A stretch of 64,000 nucleotides of DNA from Thermoascus crustaceus (taxonomy: Eukaryota; Ascomycota; Eurotiomycetes; Eurotiales; Thermoascaceae). Every line of letters begins with the position of its first letter. Position 1 is the first letter of the stretch. A program made the position numbers and the translations under genes. The notes below the pieces were generated by a model. It saw only the letters and a list, made by a program, of their open reading frames with translations. It searched no databases and had not been told where the DNA came from. The stretch covers positions 2,003,137-2,067,136 of the forward strand of contig BCIC01000002.1 of the NCBI GenBank assembly GCA_001599835.1. The letters are read 5' to 3'. Of the stretch, positions 34,411-46,696 are shown in pieces.

Positions 34411-35828
34411 ATGTCAAGGCCACTGCTTCATGTTGGCATAGTTGGCGCTGGTCTCGGTGGCCTCGCAGCGGCAATTGGTATTGCTCGAGCGGGTCACAAA
34501 GTGACCATATTGGAGCAGGCCCCGGTGCTTGGGGAAGTAAGTTGTGTTCCGGTTTCTTGTCTATATTCTCAACCTAATCCTCAACTCAGGTCGGAGCAGG
34601 GATTCAAATTCCACCGAATTCGGCTCGCATTCTTAAGCGATGGAATCTGCTTGATAAGATAGAAGCTGTTTCGGTCCGTCCGAAAGATTTCATTCTTCGC
34701 TCTTACCGCGACGGCAAGGTATTATCGCGACAGAATGTCCTTCCCTATGCAGAAGAGAGATATGGAGCCCCATACCTCCATATCCATCGGGCAGATTATC
34801 ACAAAATCCTCACAGATGAAGCTAGGAGGCTGGGCGTCACGATTCAACTTGACTCTAAAGTAACCGGCATTGACTTTGAAAAGCCTTGCGTTTTCCTGAA
34901 GGGAAAACCTGATTTTTTTGCGGACATTGTGATAGGAGCCGACGGTCTAAAGTCAACCTGCAGAGAAGCCTTGCTTGGCCGGCCTGATCCTCCGCACTTG
35001 ACGGGTGATCTTGCGTATCGTATTATTGTCAAAGCAGAGGATATGAAGAAACATCCTGCACTTTTGGACCTTGTTCAACAACCTAGCATCAATTACTGGA
35101 TGGGCCCTGATGCACATGCGGTCTGTTATCTCTTGCAAGGAGGAGGGTTGTACAACATTGTCCTTATTTGTCCGGATAATCTACCGGAACTGATCAACAT
35201 GGCCAAAGCGGATCTCCAAGAAATGAGAGACTTTTTCAAGGACTGGGATCCACGACTCAAGATTCTTCTGGGATTGGTCCAGGAAACGAGCAAGTGGAGG
35301 TTGCAGAACAGTGAGGAGATGTCGACTTGGAGCCATCCAAGCGGAAAGTTCGTTCTTCTGGGTGATGCATGCCATGCCACCCTTCCATATCTGTAAGTAT
35401 CATTTTTGATAATATTTTATATGTTTAATCATGCTAATGCCTATTTCAGTGCCCAGGGCGCAGCCCAGGCTGTCGAAGATGGCGCGGTCTTAGGGGCCCT
35501 TTTTGAAAAGCTACAGAAAAAGTCTCAGCTTCCAGATCTTTTAATAATTTATGAGGCAATTCGGAAATCACGCACAACCAAGGTAGTTAAGGGCAGTACA
35601 GCCTTGCGCGACATCTTTCACATGCATGATGGGCCACGGCAGCAAGAACGTGACCGACAACTTTTGGAGCAAGATCCATTCGAAGGCTTTCCGAACAGAT
35701 GGGCGGACCCGGTTTTCCAGCCATTTTTGTTTGGATATGATGCATATGTTGAGGCTTATCGAGCATGGAAAAAGTACATGGATGGCCAGTTCCCAGGTAC
35801 CGCTGGAAGATTCCAGCCAAGCTTGTGA
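34411..35828 (+). CDS. FAD-dependent monooxygenase, salicylate-hydroxylase-like
   Basis: Exons 34,411-34,536, 34,590-35,392 and 35,450-35,828; 1,308 nt, 435 residues. It is a class A flavoprotein monooxygenase, a family that uses NAD(P)H and O2 to hydroxylate aromatic or similar substrates. The FAD motif GAGLGG lies at residues 12-17 followed by the usual ITILEQ-type strand end (VTILEQA). The DG motif is at D160-G161 (IGADGLKS). The second FAD contact GD motif is at G300-D301 (LLGDACHATLPYL), followed by AQGAAQAVEDG across the second intron. All three are intact and the length is normal, so it should be active. The start is the ATG in TTCACCATG. No signal peptide or membrane segment. The substrate is unknown, and no biosynthetic cluster surrounds it. 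Confidence 0.9.
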
Positions 35829-36859
35829 TTGTATCTCGATCTTTTGCATGGTTACTTTTGTCTGGTAGCATGTTTGATAATGAACCCGGCCGTTAGAGAA
35901 TGGCTTATTCTATACAACACCCCTGTCTATCTCTCCAAGTCGCAGGATCGAAACTTCCGTCTAGACAAGCGGACTCTCAGAGTCAATATTTCCGGTTTGT
36001 CCCTGAGACTACCTTTTAGTCTAAGGACTGAATATAAATTTCACTAGATGAATCTTCCCGATATGATCAGAAATACAAGTGGGTCCCCATGAATCGAAAA
36101 TTCTTGAAATCCAGAAACATGTATTTTTCTGCGTAGATTCTGATGCCATGGTATCGGCATGTATAATTAAAAGACGTCTTCGATGCCGAAAAACAATTTC
36201 TATTATATCTCGGACGAAGGGATGTCGAGCCAGATCGTGACTGAAACCGATGGGTGGTTTTGATGACACCAAAGAGAGGCTAGTATGGTATGAAGGGCTC
36301 CGAGCGCACGAAGAATATCAAGCCCAGTACCGAACAGTGAGCGCTCCTTGGGCAACAGATTTGCGAAAAGACGGTTAGATAACGGAAAGTAGGTATCCAA
36401 GGCACTGCCCACGCAATATGATAGGTTTGTGTTCCTAAGGCCCTGCACAAAATATAGCTGACTAATCAATACAGCGGAGCCAGAAGACGGGATACATCAC
36501 GCCCACCGTATGTGCCCAGACACTTGGGCTATCAACTTAGGAAACGCGTTTCGCTTTCACCGCCAGCGTTCAATCATAGTGCTTCAAAAATTTTCACTGA
36601 CGCCTCAAAGAGGAGTCTCTAAGCTCCTCGATTAGTTTACTACGCGCCTTATCGTCTTAGTCTTATCTAAGGACCGTGTCTACTCTTGCCAAAGACCCCT
36701 CCAAAAGAGCCTCTGCCCCGCCACCAGCCTGCCGACACGACTTGCTCACGTCTTCCAATATCCGCTGGCTACCATATTCTATATAGCACTCTTATAGACA
36801 GCAATCCGTGCTGAAGGTGGCCCCGCTTCAAAGGCGACATCGCCAGTCTCTGGTGCGGA
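35829..36859. other. Intergenic region upstream of crmA
   Basis: About 1 kb holding the monooxygenase terminator and the crmA promoter. Short minus-strand frames are present but have no family features. No gene supported. Confidence 0.4.
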
Positions 36860-39800
36860 ATGTCTAGCCAGATCCAGGAATTGGACAACACCGTCCGGGC
36901 CTTCTACGAGGGCAAAGGCGATGTGGTGAGTTACGTGGACCCAAGAGATACATTGCCTATAATCTTCCAGAGTGCTCACATTTATTTCAATCTTACAGCA
37001 GAGACAAGCTCAGCAAAAGTTGACTGAGGTGAGCTCGATGATCAGCCTATTATTGCCCCAAGAATAACTGCTAACTAATCCTGGGTGGCAGTTCAAACAA
37101 AATCCCGATGCTTGGCTACTTGTGGCAGATATTCTTCAAGAGTCATCGTACTCACAGACGAAGTGTAAGATTTCTTCTACGATGAAGATCTACGTCCTAT
37201 AATGCGAAGTTGCACGCTAACGAAGTGCAGACCTTGGTCTCCAGGTTCTGGACGATGTAATTATGACACGATGGAAGGTCCTACCGCGAGACCAATGTCA
37301 TGGTATTTGATATTGTCCAGTTAATTACTGTTCTTTCGGGATCTGACTATGTCTCAGGTATTCGAAACTTCGTCGTGGGTATGATAATCGAACTCTCCAA
37401 GTCCGAAGAGAACCTCAGAAGAGAACGCGCATTCCTGAACAAACTTAATTTGGTCCTTGTTTCAATCCTGAAGCAAGAGTGGCCGCATAACTGGCCGACG
37501 TTCATCAACGAGATAATCAACTCCTGCCATACCAGCCTTTCGATTTGTGAGAACAACATGGCTATCCTTCGGCTGTTGTCCGAGGAAGTCTTCGATTACT
37601 CACAGGATCAGATGACCTCTGTGAAGGCAAAGAATCTCAAGACGACAATGACCCAAGAGTTTTCCTCTATCTTTCAGCTTTGTTCGGAGGTCCTGAACAC
37701 CGCGGAGCAGCCCAGTTTGATAAAAGCTACACTGGAGACTCTCCTCCGTTTCCTGAACTGGATTCCACTGGGATACATATTTGAGACTCCCATCATCAAT
37801 ACTCTTCTGACTAGGTTCCTCGATGTTCCAGAGTTCCGCAACGTGACTCTCAAGTGTCTCACCGAAATTGGTGGCTTGCAGATTGGACAGCAATACTCCT
37901 ACGACGAGAAGCTGGTCCAGATGTTCACTGAAACTTTGACGACGGTTTCGAAGATCATTCCGTTATCTATGGACTTGAAACAGACATATGCTAGTAGCAA
38001 CTCAAGGGACCAAGAGTTTGTTCTCAACTTGGCCCTTTTTCTATGCAACTTTTTCAGTGCCCATCTCAATGTAGGCTTTTACTTATGCATCCTTTTCACT
38101 CTCCGGATACCTTTTTTTTCGGTACACGGTACTAACATGAGTTCGCAGCTCATCGAGAAACTCCCCAATCGTGACTACCTTACTCATGCACACTTCTATC
38201 TCATCCGTATAAGTCAGATTGATGACAGGGAAATTTTCAAGATCTGCCTGGAGTATTGGACCAAACTCGTCCAGGAACTCTATGAAGAAATGCAGCAGCT
38301 TCCGATAACAGATATCAATCCATTGGTCAGCATGGGGGTCAGCGGTCTTTCGAACGGCGGTGCTCCCCATCCGAGTACGTTGGCCAACTATCCCCTGCGT
38401 AAACACAAGTACCAGGAGGTGTTGTCCAGTTTACGGACGGTGATGATCGAGAAGATGGTGCGGCCCGAAGAAGTCTTAATCGTCGAAAATGACGAAGGGG
38501 AAATAGTTCGTGAGTTCGTCAAAGAAAGCGACACGATTCAACTGTACAAGACGACCAGAGAGTGCTTGGTGTACCTCACGCACCTCGATGTCGTTGATAC
38601 TGAAAACATCATGGCAGAGAAGCTCGCTAAGCAGGTCGATGGAAGCGAGTGGTCCTGGGCCAATTGCAACACTTTATGCTGGGCAATTGGATCGATATCC
38701 GGAGCCATGAACGAAGAGACTGAAAAGCGATTTCTTGTCACGGTTATCAAGGATCTCCTTGGTCTCACGGAGATGAAGCGCGGAAAAGACAATAAAGCCG
38801 TCGTGGCAAGTAACATCATGTATATTGTGGGACAATATCCTCGCTTTCTGAAGGCTCACTGGAAGTTTTTAAAGACGGTTGTCAACAAGTTATTCGAGTT
38901 CATGCACGAAACACACGAAGGTCTGTTTGTCAATCGAATTTGTAATATGACTAGCTAATCCATACCAGGTGTTCAGGACATGGCTTGCGATACGTTCATT
39001 AAAATCGCCAACAAGTGTAAACGACATTTTGTCGCTCTCCAGCCCGGGGAAAGCGAACCTTTCATCGAGGAGATAGTTCGCAACATGAGGAAAATAACTT
39101 GCGACCTCTCTCCACAGCAAGTTCATACTTTCTATGAAGCTTGTGGCTATATGATCTCAGCACAAGGTCAGAAGGGTCTCCAGGATCGACTGATTGAGAA
39201 CTTGATGTCACTCCCAAATTCCGCATGGGATGCGATTATAGCTCAAGCAAATCAAGACCCGTCAATCCTCCAGGATGGGGAGACAATCAAGATTGTCGGC
39301 AACATCATGAAAACTAATGTTGCGGCATGTTCTTCGATTGGCAGCTACTTCTATTCCCAAATTGGTCGTATCTATCATGACATGCTTAACATGTATCGCG
39401 CTTCAAGCCAACTCATATCTGATGCGGTCGCCCATGACGGTAAGAATACCCCGTGGCCTAGGAATCTGTTGTCACTAACATGCGGTAGGGAACATTGCAA
39501 CCAAAACCCCCAAAGTCCGAGGGCTTAGGACCATTAAAAAAGAGATTCTAAAACTCATTGATACCTATGTGCAGAAAGCAGACGATCTTGACATGGTCAA
39601 TACGGTTATGGTCCCGCCACTTCTCGAGGCAGTTCTTTTGGACTATAACCGAAATGTCCCAGACGCTCGGGAAGCGGAAGTCTTGAATGTTATGACGACC
39701 ATCATTCACAAACTTCATGTACGTTGGAACCTACGAACCTCGAGCTATTGGATCAGGCCACCTGGAGCTTGGGACTAATTCTAATCTAATTTCACACTAG

Positions 39801-40700
39801 AATTTGATGGAGGACAAAGTACCGGCTATTATGGAGAGTATTTTCGAATGTACTCTGGAGATGATCAACAAAGACTTCCATGAGTACCCAGAGCATCGTG
39901 TCCAATTTTTCAAACTGCTTCAAGCCATCAACCTATACTGTTTCCCAGCGCTGCTCAAATTAGATGCCAGGCAGTTCAAATTCGTTATTGACTCCTGCAT
40001 GTGGGCCAGCAAGCACGACAATCGCGAAGTGGAGAACACCGGTCTCACGATGTGCCTTGAACTTATGAATAACATGGCGGACACCGACCCCCAGACATCG
40101 AGCATCTTTTTCCGCCAATTCTATATCCCCATTCTGCAGGACGTCTTCTTCGTGCTCACTGATACCGACCATAAAGCTGGTACGTAGGGCCCCACGAAAA
40201 CTAGGATTAGCAATAGCTAATGCTCTCTCTCTAGGGTTCAAATCTCAGGCAATGCTGCTGTCGCGCATGTTCTATTTTGTCCAGTCGGGAAAGATTCAGG
40301 ATCCCATCTACTCCCCAGAACAGGCGCCTCCTGGAACATCTAACAAAGATTTCCTTCAAGAATATGTTGCCAACCTTCTTCAGAGCGCGTTCAAAAATCT
40401 CCAAGAGTAAGTACATTATTCTATTCAGTGGCATGAATCATAGTTGACATTCGATCCAGGATCCAAATCAAGCAATTCGTGGTAGGGCTCTTCGCTTTCA
40501 ACGATGACTTCAATAAATTCAAAACCCATCTACGGGACTTCTTAATATCACTGAAGGAATTTGCAGGGGACAATGCAGAGCTCTATGCAGAGGAACGAGA
40601 GCAGGCTCTGCGCGAAGCCAGAGCTGCCGAAAGAGACCGTGCGATGAGAGTTGGAGGCTTGCTAAAGCCCGCTGAAATGGATCAAGAGGACGAATTATGA
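36860..40700 (+). CDS. crmA: Exportin-1 / Crm1, nuclear export receptor
   Basis: Eleven exons: 36,860-36,925; 36,999-37,028; 37,092-37,164; 37,231-37,302; 37,358-38,070; 38,149-38,920; 38,969-39,439; 39,489-39,718; 39,801-40,179; 40,235-40,406; 40,460-40,700. They total 3,219 nt, 1,072 residues, the usual Crm1 length. The protein carries leucine-rich NES cargo and Ran-GTP out of the nucleus. The N-terminus (ELDNTVRAFYEGKGDV, then DAWLLVADILQESS) is the importin-beta-type start. The central block DNKAVVASNIMYIVGQYPRF and the following HETHEGVQDMACDTFIKIA form the NES groove. Residue 525 is Thr (LLGLTEMKRGKDN), where drug-sensitive Crm1 proteins have Cys. The first five coding exons are small and were set by splice consensus plus match to the family. 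Confidence 0.96.
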
Positions 40701-41678
40701 CTTGAAGAGGAATTGCGCACTGAATTTATAGCCTCCAAATCGCCTGAGAATGCTGACTGTCCTGACTTCTCGAACGCGTTGTCGGGTAGAGATTGGCTAG
40801 ATGGCTGGACAGTCTACGGGCTTTGAACTTGGGTATCTGGACAAATCTGGCAGCGTGTGCCATGCTTTTTTCGTGATCCCGGGTCAGTTGCTTCGAGGTG
40901 AACGGCGGTGAAGCGGTAGCTTATCGGGGGTATTCAACAGGAGTATTCCCCGTAGGTAGCGAATATCTCTGTTGATTTACTATGTAATATTCTTGTGTTT
41001 TTCGCAGCTTCTACTCTGAGAATTGGCTGATGTCACCTCCATGGATACTGTAAGACATCTGATAAAATGCTGATGTACACTGCCTGTGGGACCGTAGGAC
41101 GTAAGTATACTTGACCGCTACCAGGTTTGAAAACGCCATGATTGTTCGAGAAAATGGAGTAAAATTGAAATGAACTGTATATATCGAAGTCCTCGATTCC
41201 TGTTTAACTACCTACGTGTACTGTGTCTCCAATATAGTCCATACATGGTACGAGCGCTTGCCACATGTGTGGGTCTATAGGTCTACTCTACGAAGTGGCC
41301 TCTAAATGAGGTTCTAGCCTTCGAGTTCGCCAAAGCTCGAAGACTCTTAAGGCTCTGTCCATCTGGTCCACGCTCTGCAGCTCTGCTTTTATCTAGGTAT
41401 ATATATACCCTGGGCTGGAGCTGGACCTCAGGGTCTCTTCTCGTGACCTCGGAACCTCATCTGCAGGTCATGGTCCAGTGGAGTGGCGGACCGTGGTGGA
41501 TACCCACTCGGAAAGCTTAGTGTGACCGTCCTTTCGCCTCACAGAGCCTTGCAGCGTCCGCATTCGACATCACTTCATCCAGCAATAATAATCTTAAATT
41601 TCATTTTCAGCTCGAAACTCTCTGGCATAACTTTGTATCCATCGGAATATTTCTTCATTCCACTCCGAGTCGGCAGCC
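40701..41678. other. Intergenic region between crmA and the Ypi1-type gene
   Basis: Contains the crmA 3' end and the upstream region of the next gene. No coding frame with family features. Nothing further seen. Confidence 0.4.
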
Positions 41679-42381
41679 ATGTCAGCGGCTCGACAATCCA
41701 CACCGAGCTTGACATCCAGCACCCAAGTTGAAACTGCATCCGAATCTCCTCAAGGATCCTCGAGTATCCGAGTCTCAGGGACTTTGAGATTGAGGGGCGA
41801 GCCATTAGTGGACTCAGTGCATGTTGAGGAGAGGACAGGGTCTACCAGATGCATAAGGTGGAGCGAAGACGTTATCGACAATGAAGGAATGGGAAAGAAA
41901 AGTTCAAAAGGTAAGGTTACTGTGTATTCTCTAGCGATCTACGCTCCCTTTTGCTATTTGCCGTTTCTGCCTTACTCCAGGCCACCAGTACTCAATTAAT
42001 CAGCTGCGTTTGAGATCATGGCAAAGTTCTCATGTCCTTTTCCTGGCACAATCGAACAATTTGCTAAGAGAATGACCAGTCTGCTGCATCTACCATAAAT
42101 CTCACGCAGTGGGCGAAAGCAGTTCAGAGTCTGAATCCTCGGACTCTAGCTCATCCGACACGGACAGTGACAGTGGCCTCGATCATGGCCAAGCCAGAAT
42201 GAGTAGACGTCAACAAGCCAAGGGAAGGGGTCATGCTGACCGAGATGTGTGCGAGCATGCCACGAAAGAGCATGGTGTTACCCATCCTTCAAAACGCCGA
42301 AATAAAACAAAGCGAAGAAAGCCAAGCCCTAATGCATATGAGAGAGTACCGAAGACTGCGAAGAGACACTCGGGGACATGA
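41679..42381 (+). CDS. ypi1: Ypi1-type regulator of protein phosphatase 1
   Basis: Exons 41,679-41,910 and 42,080-42,381; 534 nt, 177 residues. Ypi1/inhibitor-3 proteins bind the PP1 catalytic subunit (Glc7/BimG) and guide its nuclear activity, including in mitosis. The diagnostic core sits at residues ~57-84: an RVxF-like docking element (RCIRWSEDV), then VIDNEGMGKKSSK and VCCIYHK. The core is completed by splicing, which joins exon 1 to VCCIYHK. The flanks are disordered: an acidic Ser/Glu/Asp run (about residues 88-110) and a basic C-terminus (KRRNKTKRRK) that may act as a nuclear signal. The 169-bp intron is longer than most here. The gene converges on the shugoshin gene, with 528 bp between stop codons. 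Confidence 0.9.
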
Positions 42382-42909
42382 TTCTGGTCTAAATTGGAGT
42401 TGATATGTTGATCCCCAGCTTGCAGAAAGCCTTCTATTTTGGAAAGAAGGTAACACACCGGGGCTAAGGTTTTCTACATTGATGACAATCTTCTCGAATT
42501 TTGGCAATCGATAATGCCCTTGAGCCAATCTAAAATGACGAGTCGATTCTCAACGATACCTTGGAAAGGTTATGTCTCATTCTAGGTGTGGCTTCATGTC
42601 GCCGATTTTCTACAAGTCGCAAGCTGACTCTCCAGTAGAACCATGCCCCCTCTTAAAGGTGTCAAACGTGATAATCCTCGGTTGTGAACAGCGATATATC
42701 CATGTTATGATGATTCTGAAAGACCATTATTAATATGAGACGTCTAATATTAATTGCCCAGCAACGGGTATCTTTTCCAGAGTCTAACCAGCCCTAAACA
42801 TCCAAACCGTAAACAAAAATATATACAAAACTGTTTCTTCACACAAGGGCAGGACCATCCAGCAGCAAATTATGAAGATAAAATATTGGTGCATTTGGAA
42901 GTAACCGGT
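42382..42909. other. Convergent intergenic region between the Ypi1-type gene and shugoshin
   Basis: 528 bp holding the two 3' untranslated regions. No coding signal or repeat noticed. Confidence 0.4.
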
Positions 42910-45410
42910 TCAAAGCATCATACTTCGTCTCCTTGCCGCAGCTCGCTGACCGCGTTTGAGTTGTCCAGCATCCATGGCGGTCATATCCGGGATATCCGTA
43001 ATTCCGTTGGGCATCTTCGAGCCTAAGTTTGAAGATTTTCCTTCTTCGTCCACAATGTCACCGTGCCCGTCGATTTGATTAAGATCATTCATCGGCTTGA
43101 GGCTATCCTTGGATATCTCATCGATTCTCTCTGCTTGCTTCCGACTCATGTGAGAAGTTTGGAAGCGGTGGGACTGAGGAAGTGAGCCGGCACTCCATCT
43201 AGGAGAGAGCTCCCGTTGAGTTCCACTTGGATTTGAAGAATGCCGCCTGGACTGTCGAGTTGCTAAAACATCTTTGTTCAAGCTTGCAGATGACCTTACC
43301 AGGAGAGGATGACTATCGGTTTCATTCTGCGATGCATGTCCAGCGCTACTATCTCGCTTCTCAGGCCCGCCATCGAGAGAAGGATCTTGATTCCCTTCAC
43401 GACGTTTTCGGTTTGAAGATCTTCTGCCTCCTAGCATGAAGGTAGATGAAGTGTCCTCAAATGCTGGCCCGTCAGAAACTTGTGGCTGTAACAGGTCATC
43501 CTTGTTCGCTGATAATGTTCTCCGCTTTCGCTCGGTGATTACACTAATTGGTAGCTCAGAAAAGCCATTAAATGCGTCCTTTCCGAGAGATGTAGTAGCC
43601 TTATCCGTCGAATCCGTGGCAGGGATGGTTCTTGACGTAGGTTCCGTATTTTCTCCTGCTTTTAGGGTGCCTGCCTTCATTTTCGTCTTGCCTGTATGAG
43701 TTGCTTGGGATTCATCCCGGGGTTCTGTTCGCTCCGGCCGCGAACTTGGAACTCTTCGAAAACGGTCCCCTCCAACTGCATCAACAAACTCATCTGTAGG
43801 TCGCCGCATCTTGTCTCTTAGGTTCGGTTCGGCGTAGCTTACAGCGCCTCGCGGACGTCTTGTGGGTCGAGATGCAACAGCCAATGTATTTGACTCTGAA
43901 GCGTCGTGAGACTGCGGGAGGGAAGTATCCTTCGACTCGGCTGAAAGAGTCGACTCTCCTTTCGATACCGAGGCGGGGATAGTATCAACAGCACGGTTCT
44001 CAGAGCTTTCATCTGCTTTCTCTCTCTGCTTCTGCTTGTTCTGTGTAACCTTGGCATTATGTTTGCTGTCGTTATACGGCGGAGACTTGGTCCCAGCGTC
44101 TGATAAAGTGTCCTTATGCCCATCTTCTAGTGGAATCTTTGAATTCTCATTTTCCGTGGCAACGTGCTTTCTTGGAGAAACCGGATTTATATTCGTGCTC
44201 TCTGTCAAAAAAGCCGTTAGTCATTATCTATGTTTTGGAATAATAGGTAAATTCCACATACTCGGCTCAAGCACTTTGCGCCTGGGAGGGGCCTGGTTCT
44301 TGAATTCCCGTTTCAGATCCGCTTGTCTGATGTTAGACGGTGAATCTTCACTGGTTGGTACATGTTCGAGAAGCTCTTTAGATTCATGAACACGGCGGAT
44401 GAATCGGAAATCATCATCAATACCATTCCGACTGGATTGAAACTCGTCATCCTCATCCTTATGACTGAATTTACGCTTAGACCCCTGTTTCAAAATATTC
44501 TTCGGCTCGTTTGCCGAACTGAAATGCTCTATTGTCATTTCAGTAGGCCTTGTATCTGACGCCAATGAGCGCCCCTTTCTTTTCTTTCTTGTTTCCAAAT
44601 TCGGCGGCGTGGGAGCGTCATTTGGTTCAATGTCTGTCTCCACCGGCTTTTCCAATTCAAACGGCTCTGACAACAGATCTGGGCCGAGACTTTCCTCTAC
44701 ATCAAGATGAGCAATGGGGGGTGGTCCAATCTCCGGTGAATCTGGAATATCTGAGGTTGCGTCTGTTAAGTCCTGCGATTCCCGTGGTCTGCCGAAGAAA
44801 TTAGCAACTAATTTGCGCAAATAAAGAATATGATACTTACTCCAACGTTTTTCTCGGGTAATATTTGTCTTCCAATATGACAGGAAGCCTTCCGTCATCG
44901 AAATCCACTCCATCTTCTGGTTCGACAGCCACAGGTCTGTGGTTAAAACTGGAAGACTTCTCTTGGCCGGGGCCAATAGAGTTGCTCCTAGAGTCATATA
45001 CTCTGGCGACTTTGCGAGGCAGCATTCCTAGTTCAATCACTAAGTTTCCCAACTCTGCCAGTTTGGCGTCCAATTTTCCTTTCAGGTCATAGACACCGTC
45101 ATTGAGCATCCTGGCCGACTCATATCTTGTAACCTCCTGACTAAGAGCTATAACTCGCTCATGAAGTGAGACATTTTCAGAGAGAAGTCGAGCAACCTCT
45201 GATTCCAGGCTCTGAATGCGAAGCGACTGAATGGAGTTCACTCGAGCAATCTCGCGATTTTGTCGCACGAAACGACGTTTGACTGTAGCATGAACAATCA
45301 AAGATTGTTAGCACATATAGAAGCCTTTTACAAAAGAACTTGATAGTTGTATAGCACTTACGAGCTTCAATGGATTCAGTCGGAGCAGGCAGATCATTTA
45401 ATCGGGCCAT
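42910..45410 (-). CDS. sgo1: Shugoshin
   Basis: Minus-strand exons 45,410-45,362, 45,282-44,841, 44,788-44,262 and 44,201-42,910; 2,310 nt, 769 residues. Shugoshin protects centromeric cohesin by recruiting PP2A and helps sense kinetochore tension. Residues ~17-80 (LKRRFVRQNREIARVNS then a heptad-rich helix) form the N-terminal coiled coil that binds PP2A. The shugoshin C-terminal motif, RPRGAVSYAEPNLRDKMRRP, lies at about 455-474; its basic residues bind phosphorylated histone H2A. A long Ser/Arg/Lys-rich tail of about 295 residues follows. The middle is disordered, with a basic KKRKGR patch. The first exon is only 49 nt and ends at an alanine codon; its ATG is the first in a good context. 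The gene is divergent from dad2, with 653 bp between start codons. Confidence 0.92.
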
Positions 45411-46063
45411 GCTTCGGCCTAGGAAAACAGACTCTGTTTGCCCGGTTCGCTGTGATGATGGCGAGGGAGTTCTGGAGATCAACTAATAAACTGTTTTCTC
45501 TTTATGCAATCCACTTCTCGATGTTTCTGTGTGAATTGCAAGATATGCGTTCTCTGCCTTCACAAGAACGGGTGGATGGTTGGGGTATGAAGAATAAACA
45601 GGTCGGGGTTGTGGTACGGATATGGGAACGGAATTGTTGACATTTTGCCAAATCAAGACTAGCTTACTGCGCACCTGGGTTTACCCGCCCACCGCCGCCA
45701 GCTCGGGTACGACACGCGCTGCATCCAAAGTGGTCCGCGTTCTTTGTGGAAAGTAAAGAATAATCGAGAATTTCAACGTCGCACCGAAATACACACACCT
45801 ACCTACAAACTCCATTGATGCAGTGATTTGGTATTCTTTTCCTAAAAATAAAATAAAAAAGCCCCTCCAGCGTTCAACCGGTCTGCTAAACGCGAAGGAA
45901 GCCTCGAAGACTGAACACCTTCAGACCACACTCCATACATCGCAGATTCTTCTTAGAGCTAATAAGAAGTTCCAACCAGCAACCAAACAAATACCTAAGC
46001 TCTCCTCCTTTCCTTACAGCGAGTACTGCAATTAGGTGTACCCTATTCTAGCTAGCCTCTCCC
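45411..46063. promoter_or_regulatory. Divergent promoter region of shugoshin and dad2
   Basis: 653 bp between the start codons of two mitotic genes reading outward. Two ACGCG cores are present, one in GACACGCGCT near 45,712 and one in AAACGCGAAG near 45,885. These resemble the MBF/SBF type sites that drive G1/S genes in fungi. Whether either is used is unknown, and the short core can arise by chance. Confidence 0.35.
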
Positions 46064-46696
46064 ATGGCGCATGCATCTCGACCGACAGCAATATTCCCAC
46101 CTGGGGCTTCCACGGGAGCGTCCATTCGCCAGCCGAAGAACTATTTGGCAGCTTCCCAACCACAGTCATCCAGTCTTGTTGCACGGATTGCATCAAAGAA
46201 GGCTGAGCTGGAAAATCTCCGGCAGCTTCGTGATCTAAGTGGTGCTCTGGCAGCACAAATGCAGGCATTGGAAGACAAATTAAGCACATTAAACAATGGG
46301 GCTGAAGGTTTGTTCCTTGCTCTGCATGCCATGTTTCTCTCAAGGGCATCATATTAATATGGTCCCTGACTTCCAGCTGTTGCTTGTGTCCTCGCAAATT
46401 GGGACAATGTTTTACAGGCTATTAGCATGGCATCACGTAAGTCTCCACTAGTACCCATTTTACAGAGCCTTCAAATACAGTGAAATTTCTGGTATTATGG
46501 CTGCATAATTTCAACTTCCTGTGGCTGACTTTTCCCTCTTTTTGCTTGATTAGAAAAAGTTGTTCCATCAAAGGGTGCTACAGATGAAAGGTCGAGCACA
46601 AAGAAAGATCATGCACAAGCAGATGCTTCTCTTCCTGCAACTCTTGTCCGGATACCTGCAGAACCACCAGAAAAATCATATGGATCACAGTGGTGA
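46064..46696 (+). CDS. dad2: DASH complex subunit Dad2
   Basis: Exons 46,064-46,307, 46,377-46,436 and 46,554-46,696; 447 nt, 148 residues. Dad2 is one of ten subunits of the fungal DASH/Dam1 ring that couples kinetochores to microtubule ends. The family core spans residues ~38-105: SLVARIASKKAELENL, LRDLSGALAAQMQALEDKLS, then AVACVLANWDNVLQAISMAS, the last part formed by splicing exons 1 to 3. The helical core reads as a coiled coil. The N-terminal 35 and C-terminal 40 residues are low-complexity and probably flexible. The middle exon is only 60 nt. Start chosen at the first ATG in CTCCCATGG context. Confidence 0.93.

Noticed and set aside
34411..35828. Secondary-metabolite cluster around the FAD monooxygenase
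   Set aside because: Neighbours are housekeeping (hemB, crmA) and no polyketide synthase, NRPS or terpene enzyme is in the window.
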